Positions 6,731 to 12,487 of a DNA stretch of 12,719 nucleotides are shown in pieces. The first letter of the stretch is position 1; every line of letters starts with the position of its first letter. The notes beneath the pieces are model-generated. The model ran no database searches. It was not told where the DNA came from and saw only the letters and a program-made list of their open reading frames with translations. Location of the stretch: NCBI GenBank assembly GCA_900758315.1, contig CAAERF010000387.1, positions 1-12,719 on the forward strand, read 5' to 3'. The stretch comes from an uncultured Oscillospiraceae bacterium (GTDB lineage Bacteria > Bacillota > Clostridia > Oscillospirales > Oscillospiraceae). The translations under genes were made by a program, and so were the position numbers.

Positions 6731-7405
6731 ATGAGCAGGGAAAAACCGAACATTTTGTTGTCACTCGCCGCCACAGTGCCCCAGACCTATCGACAGGCAG
6801 TACTGGACGCAGGCGGAGCGCCAGTGGGCGGCTATCTGCCCAACTGTGCGCTTCCGGCAGACTTTGACGGACTTTTGCTGGGCGGCGGCGATGATTTGGA
6901 TCCGTCCTGGTACGGAGCAGAAAATCATGGAAGCGGCGGGATTGATTCCGCAAGGGACCGGATCGAGTTTCAGCTGGTACAGCAGGCGATTGCCCACAGG
7001 CGACCTGTTTTCGGCATCTGTCGCGGGATTCAGGTCCTGAACGCATTTTTAGGTGGCACTTTGATTCAGGACCTGGGCGTGTCCCACAGTATGACGGAAG
7101 GGGAGTACCGCCTGCACGCCACCTGCACAAAGGCGGACTCCCGGATCGCGGATTGGTACGGAAGGCAGGTCACTGTCAACAGCGGCCATCATCAGGCAAT
7201 CCGGCAGGTTGCCCCCCATTGTACGGTTACCCAGTGGGCCTGCGATGGTGTCATCGAGGCCATCGAGCATGACTTTCTGCCCATCCTGGCGGTTCAGTGG
7301 CACCCGGAGCGGATGTGCGGAGCCATGCACACAGCGGGAACGGCAGATGGCATGTTGTTCTTTGAAGCCTTTATTGCCAGCTGTAGAAAGGAATGGGCTC
7401 ACTGA
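6731..7405 (+). CDS. Class I glutamine amidotransferase-fold hydrolase (gamma-glutamyl-GABA hydrolase/peptidase C26 type)
   Basis: The protein has 224 residues and the triad-type glutaminase fold. The nucleophile elbow is FGICRGIQVLN with Cys97, and the second triad segment is VQWHPE with His191 and Glu193. An oxyanion-loop region LLLGGGDDLDP (48-58) and NSGHHQAI (150-157) match the C26 branch that includes PuuD, which hydrolyses gamma-glutamyl-GABA in putrescine breakdown, and related gamma-glutamyl hydrolases. There is no fused synthetase domain. The ATG has GGAGGGTGA 5-8 bases upstream. It follows the AraC regulator by 55 bp and probably shares its transcript. Its TGA overlaps the stop codon of the opposing uracil-DNA glycosylase. 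The fold is certain, the exact gamma-glutamyl substrate is not. Confidence 0.88.
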   Translation: MSREKPNILLSLAATVPQTYRQAVLDAGGAPVGGYLPNCALPADFDGLLLGGGDDLDPSWYGAENHGSGGIDSARDRIEFQLVQQAIAHRRPVFGICRGIQVLNAFLGGTLIQDLGVSHSMTEGEYRLHATCTKADSRIADWYGRQVTVNSGHHQAIRQVAPHCTVTQWACDGVIEAIEHDFLPILAVQWHPERMCGAMHTAGTADGMLFFEAFIASCRKEWAH

Positions 7406-7968
7406 TACACTTCCGGGCAGACTTCCAAAATCTTCGCCTGAATGCTCTTGAGGTCGTCAAAGGTGTCCGGCCGTTTGGAGAGATCCCGGAGCAGGGCAGA
7501 GGGGTGGTAGAGGGCAGTCATCCAGCGCCCTTGTTTGTGTACCCACTGGCCGTGTTCCCGGGTGATCCGGAAATCGGAACGAATCAGCCGGCAGGCGGCA
7601 ATTCGTCCCAGACAGACGATGATTTTCGGGTCAATCAACTGAATCTGCTCCTCCAGATAGGGGATGCAGGCATCCTGCTCCTCTGACAGCGGGTCCCGGT
7701 TTTGAGGTGGCCGGCACTTTACAATATTCGCGATATAGTAGCGGGTGCGGTCCAGGTCGATGATCTCCAGTATTTGCGAGAGCAACTGGCCCGCCCGTCC
7801 CACAAAGGGAATACCGGTCAAGTCCTCCTGCTGACCTGGTCCCTCGCCGATAAACATGATCTTTGCGTGGGGGTTTCCATCCCCAAAGACCAGATTGGTG
7901 CGCGTGGCGCCCAGCGCACATGCCTGACAGGTTTGGCAGGTATGCCGCAGTGTTTCAAGCTTCTTCAT
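7399..7968 (-). CDS. Family 4 uracil-DNA glycosylase (iron-sulfur)
   Basis: This base-excision repair enzyme removes uracil from DNA made by cytosine deamination or dUTP misincorporation. It has 189 residues, typical for family 4. The four [4Fe-4S] ligands are visible as Cys14 and Cys17 (CQAC), Cys85 (VKCRPP) and Cys101. Active-site motif 1 is GEGPGQQED (41-49) and motif 2 is YHPSALLR (154-161). The ATG has GGGGAGGAA about 6 bases upstream on the minus strand. It has its own promoter reading away from the tRNA gene. The 3' end overlaps the amidotransferase-fold gene by 7 bp, tail to tail. Some homologues are annotated as phage SPO1 DNA polymerase-related proteins. No phage context is seen. 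Confidence 0.93.
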   Translation of the reverse strand: MKKLETLRHTCQTCQACALGATRTNLVFGDGNPHAKIMFIGEGPGQQEDLTGIPFVGRAGQLLSQILEIIDLDRTRYYIANIVKCRPPQNRDPLSEEQDACIPYLEEQIQLIDPKIIVCLGRIAACRLIRSDFRITREHGQWVHKQGRWMTALYHPSALLRDLSKRPDTFDDLKSIQAKILEVCPEVYQ

Positions 7969-8006
7969 AGCTATTCCTCCCCGCAGTTGCAGTGTTGATT
8001 ATCCCT

Positions 8007-8035
8007 ATTGTAGCACAGCCCGTCCCTATGGGAAA
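8007..8035 (-). promoter_or_regulatory. Probable promoter of the uracil-DNA glycosylase gene
   Basis: On the minus strand a TACAAT -10 (8007-8012) carries the extended TG two bases upstream (TGCTACAAT). A weak -35, TTTCCC (8030-8035), lies 17 bases further up. The start would fall near 8000, about 30 bases before the ATG. The -10 is convincing; the -35 matches only three of six positions. Confidence 0.55.
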
Positions 8036-8082
8036 GCCCCTGTCGATGCAGGAAAAAAACAGTAAAAAAATGAAAAAGAAGC

Positions 8083-8111
8083 TTGACTTATTGGGGAGCA
8101 AGTGGTATTAT
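8083..8111 (+). promoter_or_regulatory. Promoter of tRNA-Leu with A-rich upstream element
   Basis: TTGACT (8083-8088) and TATTAT (8106-8111) are 17 bases apart, with the extended TG motif before the -10. The stretch 8051-8080 is very A-rich, like an UP element of stable-RNA promoters. The expected start near 8118 lies about 20 bases upstream of the mature tRNA 5' end. Confidence 0.8.
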
Positions 8112-8138
8112 AATTCTCGTGCCAAGCCCACAGCAAAT

Positions 8139-8226
8139 GCGCGAGTGGTGGAATTGGTAGACTCGCTGGCTTCAGGTGCCAGTGCTCTTTACGGGCGTGC
8201 GGGTTCGACTCCCGCCTCGCGCACCA
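8139..8226 (+). tRNA. tRNA-Leu(CAG)
   Basis: This 88-base class II tRNA has a perfect 7-bp acceptor stem, GCGCGAG (8139-8145) with CTCGCGC (8216-8222), discriminator A8223 and an encoded CCA (8224-8226). The D-arm begins TGGTGGAATTGGTAGAC as in other bacterial tRNA-Leu. The anticodon arm is CTGGC-TTCAGGT-GCCAG with anticodon CAG (8173-8175), which reads CUG. A long variable arm (about 8181-8197) and a T-arm GCGGG-TTCGACT-CCCGC follow. It stands alone with its own promoter and terminator. Confidence 0.97.
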
Positions 8227-8270
8227 ATAAATCCGAACTCTTTTTCAAGGGTTCGGATTTATTATTTTTT
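8226..8270 (+). terminator. Intrinsic terminator of tRNA-Leu
   Basis: A 13-bp perfect stem pairs AATAAATCCGAAC (8226-8238) with GTTCGGATTTATT (8251-8263). It extends by a T-G and a C-G pair toward the loop and is followed by ATTTTTT. The stem begins at the terminal A of the CCA end, so the tRNA 3' end and the terminator share a base. Confidence 0.92.
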
Positions 8271-8285
8271 CATGTTATGGCAAAT

Positions 8286-8320
8286 AAAAAGGGGACAGAT
8301 CGTCAAATACGAATCTGTCC
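8286..8320 (-). terminator. Intrinsic terminator of the PAP2 gene
   Basis: Read on the minus strand, GGACAGAT (8313-8320) pairs with ATCTGTCC (8293-8300), with an inner CG/CG pair. CC and then five T follow (8286-8290). It lies 16 bases after the PAP2 stop codon. Together with the tRNA terminator it separates two converging transcripts. Confidence 0.75.
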
Positions 8321-8335
8321 TCTTTCGATTTGTTT

Positions 8336-8986
8336 TTAGGCCGACAGTTTGCCCATATGCCGTTGCTTTTGGCGAGAAATGCCCCATTGCAAGGTACCTT
8401 CGACGACAATCCACAGGCCCAATGCGGCAAATCCGTCGATTACGGAGTGCTGCTTCAAAAATACCGTGGATGCGATGATAAAGAGCATCAGAATAAGGGA
8501 ACTGCGCTTTAGCCACTTTTTGTGCTTTGTCTGCTCCCAGGTGCACAGGGTGTAGTGGACACAGAGACTGTTGTACACGTGAATACTGGGGCAGACATTG
8601 GTACAGGAGTCAACAAAGTAAAGCTGTTTGACCAGAGTGGACAGCAGTGAGGAATCTCCGGAGAGATCGGGACGCAGCAGCTGTCCGGAAGGGAAGAGGG
8701 TATAGATGATCAGGCAGATAGTCATGCCTGAGAACAGCCTGATGCACAGACGGCAAAATTCCGGCTTTGACTTGATGTAAACGGTTGCGATTGTAACACC
8801 AACGTAGGGAAACCAGAGCAGGTATGGAATGAGAAACCAGGCACAAAAGGGAATGAGGTCATCCAGCCGACAATGGGTGTAAAAAACCGGGTCGGCATGC
8901 ACCTCCAATAGACTGAACCAGATCAGATAGATGATGAAGTAGCTGAATAAAGCGGCATATTTGTTTCGCCGCAAAAACTCTTTCAT
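8336..8986 (-). CDS. PAP2 family membrane phosphatase
   Basis: This is a polytopic membrane protein of 216 residues with hydrophobic spans near 11-28, 44-70, 83-100, 135-148, 162-178 and 183-200. The PAP2 active-site motifs are present: LLRP with Arg105 (motif 1), PSIHV with Ser134 and His136 (motif 2), and S173-x6-H180-x3-D184 in STVFLKQHSVIDG (motif 3). The Lys that normally opens motif 1 is not seen at the expected distance before Arg105, as in several distant PAP2 branches. Family members remove phosphate from lipid phosphates such as phosphatidate or undecaprenyl pyrophosphate, or transfer phospho-head groups; the substrate here is unknown. Cysteine is unusually common, with CTNVC right before motif 2. 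The ATG has GGGAGGAAGG about 6 bases upstream. Confidence 0.85.
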   Translation of the reverse strand: MKEFLRRNKYAALFSYFIIYLIWFSLLEVHADPVFYTHCRLDDLIPFCAWFLIPYLLWFPYVGVTIATVYIKSKPEFCRLCIRLFSGMTICLIIYTLFPSGQLLRPDLSGDSSLLSTLVKQLYFVDSCTNVCPSIHVYNSLCVHYTLCTWEQTKHKKWLKRSSLILMLFIIASTVFLKQHSVIDGFAALGLWIVVEGTLQWGISRQKQRHMGKLSA

Positions 8987-9160
8987 GATTGCCTTCCTCC
9001 CGACAGGGTGTATCTGTTCATTCTACCGTATTTGGGCAGTGAAATCTAGATGCATTTTTAAACAATTTGTTAAGCCTGTATGAAAAGCGCACGCTTGCGG
9101 CAAACTGAAATAACAGAATCGCAGAAAACGGGTACGTTTCCGTATTGGAATGGCAGGCTT

Positions 9161-9736
9161 ATGAAAACTATACTGATTTTAGTGGATGTGCAAAACGGAT
9201 TTATCCACAACTCTGAAAACCAGGTGATGGTGCAAAAGCTGGGGCAGCTGGTACAGGAAGGAATTTTTGACCGCACCATCGCCACGAAATATATTAACAC
9301 TGCGGGCAGCAATATCATCCGCCTGATGGGTTGGAACAAGTTGCTCAGTGAGGCGGAGCAAACCATCCCGGACCTGATTTTGGAGCACGTGGACTACGTG
9401 GATGAAAAAAAGCTCTACTCTGCCTATACGGAGAGTATGTGCCAGTATCTGCTGCGGGAGAACCAGGGGAAGTATCCGGAGCAGGTGTTTCTGGCCGGTC
9501 TGGACCTGGGGTGCTGCGTATTGGAAACCGCCACCGACTTTTTTGAAGCCGGTGTGCGGCCCTTTGTGCTCACATCCTATTGCAGCTGCGCAGGCGGTCC
9601 GGAATACTTTGACGCGGCAATCCTCTGCCTGAAGCATCTGATCGGAGAGCACCATCTGATTCGAGATGAGTTTATTGAATCGCGAGAGCAGCTGGAGCTG
9701 CTTGTGGAAAAAGCGAAACAGTCCAACCCCTGCTGA
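9161..9736 (+). CDS. Isochorismatase-like cysteine hydrolase
   Basis: This cytosolic protein of 191 residues has the cysteine hydrolase fold shared by isochorismatases, nicotinamidases and N-carbamoylsarcosine amidases. The catalytic triad is visible as Asp9 in LVDVQNGF, Lys84 in KKLYSAYT and Cys119 in GLDLGCCVLETATD; Cys118 is an extra neighbour. I chose ATG 9161 because the fold begins right there (MKTILILVDVQ); an open frame runs back to an ATG at 9080 but lacks a ribosome binding site and adds 27 residues unlike the family. The site before 9161 (GGAATGGCAGG) is weak. The gene is divergent from the PAP2 gene and ends 1 bp from the end of the opposing recombinase gene. There is no siderophore or NAD gene nearby, so the substrate is undefined. 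Confidence 0.85.
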   Translation: MKTILILVDVQNGFIHNSENQVMVQKLGQLVQEGIFDRTIATKYINTAGSNIIRLMGWNKLLSEAEQTIPDLILEHVDYVDEKKLYSAYTESMCQYLLRENQGKYPEQVFLAGLDLGCCVLETATDFFEAGVRPFVLTSYCSCAGGPEYFDAAILCLKHLIGEHHLIRDEFIESREQLELLVEKAKQSNPC

Positions 9737-9737
9737 G

Positions 9738-10712
9738 CTACTTTTTCATCCGTTCTGTGGAAAGGGGATTTGCCTTTGCCGCGATACGCAGATCGTCATT
9801 GTCAATGTGGGTGTAAATCTGCGTCGTGTTCAGATGGTCGTGGCCCAGCACTTCCTGAAGGGTCCGGACATCCACACCGTTTTGCAGCATCAGCGTAGCC
9901 GCCGTGTGGCGCAGCTTGTGAGAGGAGTATTTCGTCGGGTCCAATCCCGCCTCTAGCAGGTGCTTTTTGACCAGCTTGTGTACCCCTGCTTTGGAAATCC
10001 GCTTTTTCCGGACGGTGACAAAGAGTGCCGGCTCATGGTCCAGCGTCATCGTATTACGGACCGCGAGATAATTGGAAATTGCTTCCTTACAACCGTCGTT
10101 CAGGTATAAAATACGCTCTTTGTTGCCTTTTCCCAAAACACGCAGAGTATCTCCGTGAACATCTGTTACATCCAGGCCAACCAGTTCCGAGATACGGAGT
10201 CCGCAGTTGAGAAACAGCATTAAAATACAGTAATCCCGTTCTTTGTTTTTTCCATCGACGGAATGCAGCAGCTGAAGGCTTTCCTCTAGCGTCAGATAAC
10301 GCGGAAGGGTTTTCCGCAGCCGTGGTGCGTCCAGCTCCTGCACGATATTTTCGTCCAGAAGCTTTGCCTTGGTCGTCAAGTACCGGTAAAAAGAACGGAT
10401 TGATGAGACTTTGCGTGCCCGGGACGCATCGTTCAGATTGCGGTTCCGACTCAAAAAGAGTAAGTAGTCATAAATTTCGCTCAGCGTGATGGTGCGGATA
10501 AAGTCGATGTCGATGTCCTGGATGGAAATCGATTCGAAGTCGGTGTCCGGAGAAACCAGACCGCGCTGCTGTTTCATGTAGCGAAAAAAGCTTCGCAGAT
10601 CCAAAAAGTACTCGTCAACTGTGTTTGAGGAGTGTCCCTTAATGGTCTCGTGGTACGAGAGAAAATCCCGCAGCACTGCGGGCGCTTCCTGCATGTAATC
10701 GTTCATACGCAT
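9738..10712 (-). CDS. xerC: Tyrosine recombinase, XerC/XerD type
   Basis: This is a site-specific recombinase of 324 residues with an N-terminal core-binding SAM-like domain (about 10-115) and a C-terminal catalytic domain (about 135-310). All catalytic residues are seen: Arg173 (CGLRISEL), Lys195 (LGKGNKER), His265 and Arg268 (HKLRHTAATLML), His291 (LGHDHLNTT) and the nucleophile Tyr300 (IYTH). Such proteins resolve chromosome dimers at dif. No integrase-specific arm-binding domain and no att-like repeats are present, so it is read as the housekeeping enzyme. XerC and XerD cannot be told apart from sequence alone. The ATG at 10712 is 18 bases from the nearest good ribosome binding site (GGGAGG, 10731-10736). 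An in-frame ATG at 10706 is an alternative. It has its own promoter. Confidence 0.92.
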   Translation of the reverse strand: MRMNDYMQEAPAVLRDFLSYHETIKGHSSNTVDEYFLDLRSFFRYMKQQRGLVSPDTDFESISIQDIDIDFIRTITLSEIYDYLLFLSRNRNLNDASRARKVSSIRSFYRYLTTKAKLLDENIVQELDAPRLRKTLPRYLTLEESLQLLHSVDGKNKERDYCILMLFLNCGLRISELVGLDVTDVHGDTLRVLGKGNKERILYLNDGCKEAISNYLAVRNTMTLDHEPALFVTVRKKRISKAGVHKLVKKHLLEAGLDPTKYSSHKLRHTAATLMLQNGVDVRTLQEVLGHDHLNTTQIYTHIDNDDLRIAAKANPLSTERMKK

Positions 10713-10738
10713 TGTTACAGAGTTATTCTGCCTCCCTT

Positions 10739-10768
10739 AAGTCAACAAAATTTTTATTTTGTTGACTT
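10739..10768. repeat. 13-bp inverted repeat in the xerC leader
   Basis: AAGTCAACAAAAT (10739-10751) pairs with ATTTTGTTGACTT (10756-10768) around a TTTT loop. On the plus strand it is followed by a T-rich run up to 10784, so it looks like a terminator reading left to right. On the minus strand the xerC transcript would carry it 2 bases ahead of AAGGGAGG, the ribosome binding region. Function is not settled. Confidence 0.75.
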
Positions 10769-10785
10769 TGTTTCTTTTGTTTTTG

Positions 10786-10803
10786 GCCACCCTTCCGGGC
10801 GGC
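10786..10803 (-). other. GC-rich hairpin in the xerC leader
   Basis: On the minus strand GCCGCCC (10803-10797) pairs with GGGTGGC (10792-10786), with one G-U pair, around a GGAA loop. On the plus strand the same position is an A-C mismatch, so the fold is better as minus-strand RNA, the direction of xerC. No T run follows, so it is not a terminator for that strand. Confidence 0.5.
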
Positions 10804-10816
10804 ACAGTGTCCGATA

Positions 10817-10845
10817 ATCGTATCACAGTTGGCGCAAAACGTCAA
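10817..10845 (-). promoter_or_regulatory. Promoter of the recombinase gene
   Basis: On the minus strand TTGACG (10840-10845) and TACGAT (10817-10822) are separated by exactly 17 bases, with a TG in the extended -10 position. The predicted start near 10810 gives a leader of about 98 bases holding two hairpins before the xerC ATG. No other gene lies between this promoter and xerC. Confidence 0.72.
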
Positions 10846-10893
10846 GTTGAAAATGGTTTCGAGCCTGTACGTTACGGTGAAAACCGATCCCCT

Positions 10894-11079
10894 TCAGCGC
10901 AAACCGGCAATATCGGGCATCTTCACGTGAGTGGTCATAAGACGTACATGCGCAATCACATCACGGTACGCATCCCGTGCAGACATGTTCTCAGCTAAAA
11001 GGCAGTAGTTGATACGATACTCTAACCACTTCAGCAGTTCTGCCTTGTCTATCCATGCATGACACTGATTGTGATCCAT
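10894..11079 (-). CDS. Small protein of unknown function, 61 residues, downstream of radA
   Basis: I do not recognise this protein. It begins MDHNQCHAWIDKAELLKWLE and ends MPDIAGLR. ATG 11079 is preceded by a textbook GAGGAGG (11089-11095) with 9 bases between, which makes translation likely. A longer in-frame ATG at 11097 lies upstream of that site and is not the start. The gene lies 25 bp after the radA stop codon on the same strand, so it is probably co-transcribed with radA and the upstream amidase gene. The sequence is mixed charged and hydrophobic without a signal peptide or membrane span, and it reads as two or three helices (roughly residues 8-29 and 34-49). It has two cysteines (Cys6 and Cys27). 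No clear terminator follows; a weak CGGT/ACCG hairpin lies just downstream (10872-10885). Confidence 0.75.
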   Translation of the reverse strand: MDHNQCHAWIDKAELLKWLEYRINYCLLAENMSARDAYRDVIAHVRLMTTHVKMPDIAGLR

Positions 11080-11104
11080 TGATGAATTCCTCCTCATACC
11101 GAAA

Positions 11105-12466
11105 TCAAAGCAAGGCCGCCAGTGCTTCCCGTATGTTGCGCACTGGGATCAGCTGCAATCCTGGAATTTCCAGCGTATTGCCGTCGTTACGGGCAGGAAT
11201 CATACATTTCGAAAAGCCCAGGCGCCGGACTTCAGACAGCCTTTGACGCAGAGAGTTCACAGTCCGCAGTTCTCCGGTCAGTCCCACTTCACCGATGGCG
11301 GCCAGGTCATCCGGAACCGGCTTATTGCAGAGACTGGAAGCCAATGCCAAAATGGTAGCCAGATCAGCGGCCGGCTCACCCAGGTCCAGGCCGCCGATGA
11401 CATTGATATAAGCGTCATGTCCGCCCAGATTTAAGCCGCCACGTTTTTCCAGAACGGCCAGCAGCAGCATGGCACGGTTGTAGTCAATTCCGTTGCTGGT
11501 TCTCCGGGGCGCGGAAAAGCCGGACGGCGCGAGCAGCGCCTGTACTTCAGCCAGCACTGGGCGAATGCCCTCCATCACGCAGGTGACACAGGTTCCAGGG
11601 GTTGCCGACGGGCGGCCGCTGAGCAGCATTTCGGAGGGATTGGGCACTTCCACTAGCCCCTCATCCATCATCTCAAATACGCCGATCTCATTGGTGGCGC
11701 CGAAGCGGTTTTTAGCCGCCCGGAGAATGCGGTACGCCATATGCTGTTCGCCCTCAAAGCTCAGGACGCAGTCCACCATGTGCTCCAACACCTTAGGACC
11801 GGCGATGGATCCCTCTTTGTTGATGTGTCCGATGACAAATACGGTGATGCTCTCCCCCTTTGCCAGTTCCATCAGCGACATGGTACACTGCTTTACCTGG
11901 GCGATGCTACCGGGCATGGAGTCAGAACGGCTGGTCAAAATGGTCTGCATGGAGTCGACAATGAGAATATCCGGCTTGACCTGATGTACGGTCTCGATGA
12001 TTTCCTCCAGGCTGTTCTCGGCGAGCAGGTAGAGATCGTCGCAGTGGATGTTCAGCCGGTCCGCTCGCAGCTTAATCTGGCGCACCGATTCCTCGCCGGA
12101 AACATACAGCACCGTCGCAAACCGGCAGAGATTGTCACAGATTTGGAGCATGAGCGTCGATTTCCCGATGCCTGGCGCGCCACCGATCAGCACCAGAGAG
12201 CCCTGCACTGCGCCGCCGCCCAGCACCCGGTCCAGCTCCCGCATTCCGGTCTGAAAGCGAATCTCCTCGGAATCCGCGACCTCCCGCAGACGCTTGGCGG
12301 TGGACTTGGGACGGATTCCAGTTCCGGACAGACCGGAGGGGCGCTTTCGGCTCTCGGCCGGCTGCTCTACAATGGTGTTCCAGGCGCCGCAGGCGGGGCA
12401 CTGTCCCTGCCATTTGAGCACTTCGTTCCCGCAGTCTGTACAGTAAAAGAGAGTTTTCGCTTTCAT
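11105..12466 (-). CDS. radA: DNA repair protein RadA (Sms)
   Basis: RadA is a RecA-like, DnaB-type hexameric helicase that drives branch migration in recombination repair and natural transformation. At 453 residues it has the full family length. In order come a C4 zinc finger (Cys9, Cys12, Cys23, Cys26), Walker A GAPGIGKST (96-104), the Walker B strand ILIVDS (167-172), the RadA-specific KNRFG (252-256), and a C-terminal inactive Lon-protease-like domain (about 335-453) with the PDDLAAIGEVGLTGELRTV segment. The ATG has AAGGAGA about 7 bases upstream. It is 21 bp downstream of the amidase gene on the same strand and 25 bp upstream of a small gene, so it is probably the middle gene of an operon. 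Confidence 0.97.
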   Translation of the reverse strand: MKAKTLFYCTDCGNEVLKWQGQCPACGAWNTIVEQPAESRKRPSGLSGTGIRPKSTAKRLREVADSEEIRFQTGMRELDRVLGGGAVQGSLVLIGGAPGIGKSTLMLQICDNLCRFATVLYVSGEESVRQIKLRADRLNIHCDDLYLLAENSLEEIIETVHQVKPDILIVDSMQTILTSRSDSMPGSIAQVKQCTMSLMELAKGESITVFVIGHINKEGSIAGPKVLEHMVDCVLSFEGEQHMAYRILRAAKNRFGATNEIGVFEMMDEGLVEVPNPSEMLLSGRPSATPGTCVTCVMEGIRPVLAEVQALLAPSGFSAPRRTSNGIDYNRAMLLLAVLEKRGGLNLGGHDAYINVIGGLDLGEPAADLATILALASSLCNKPVPDDLAAIGEVGLTGELRTVNSLRQRLSEVRRLGFSKCMIPARNDGNTLEIPGLQLIPVRNIREALAALL

Positions 12467-12487
12467 ATGTATTCTCCTTGTCAGGAC

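Noticed and set aside
7992..8339. A 115-codon plus-strand frame
   Set aside because: It runs through the tRNA-Leu gene, its promoter and its terminator, which explain the sequence better.
9080..9160. Longer N-terminus for the cysteine hydrolase
   Set aside because: The 27 extra residues do not resemble the family, no ribosome binding site precedes the ATG at 9080, and the fold starts exactly at ATG 9161.
9738..10712. Recombinase as a mobile-element integrase
   Set aside because: The size and motifs fit the XerC/XerD type, the neighbours are housekeeping, and I see no attachment-site repeats at the nearby tRNA-Leu or elsewhere in the window.
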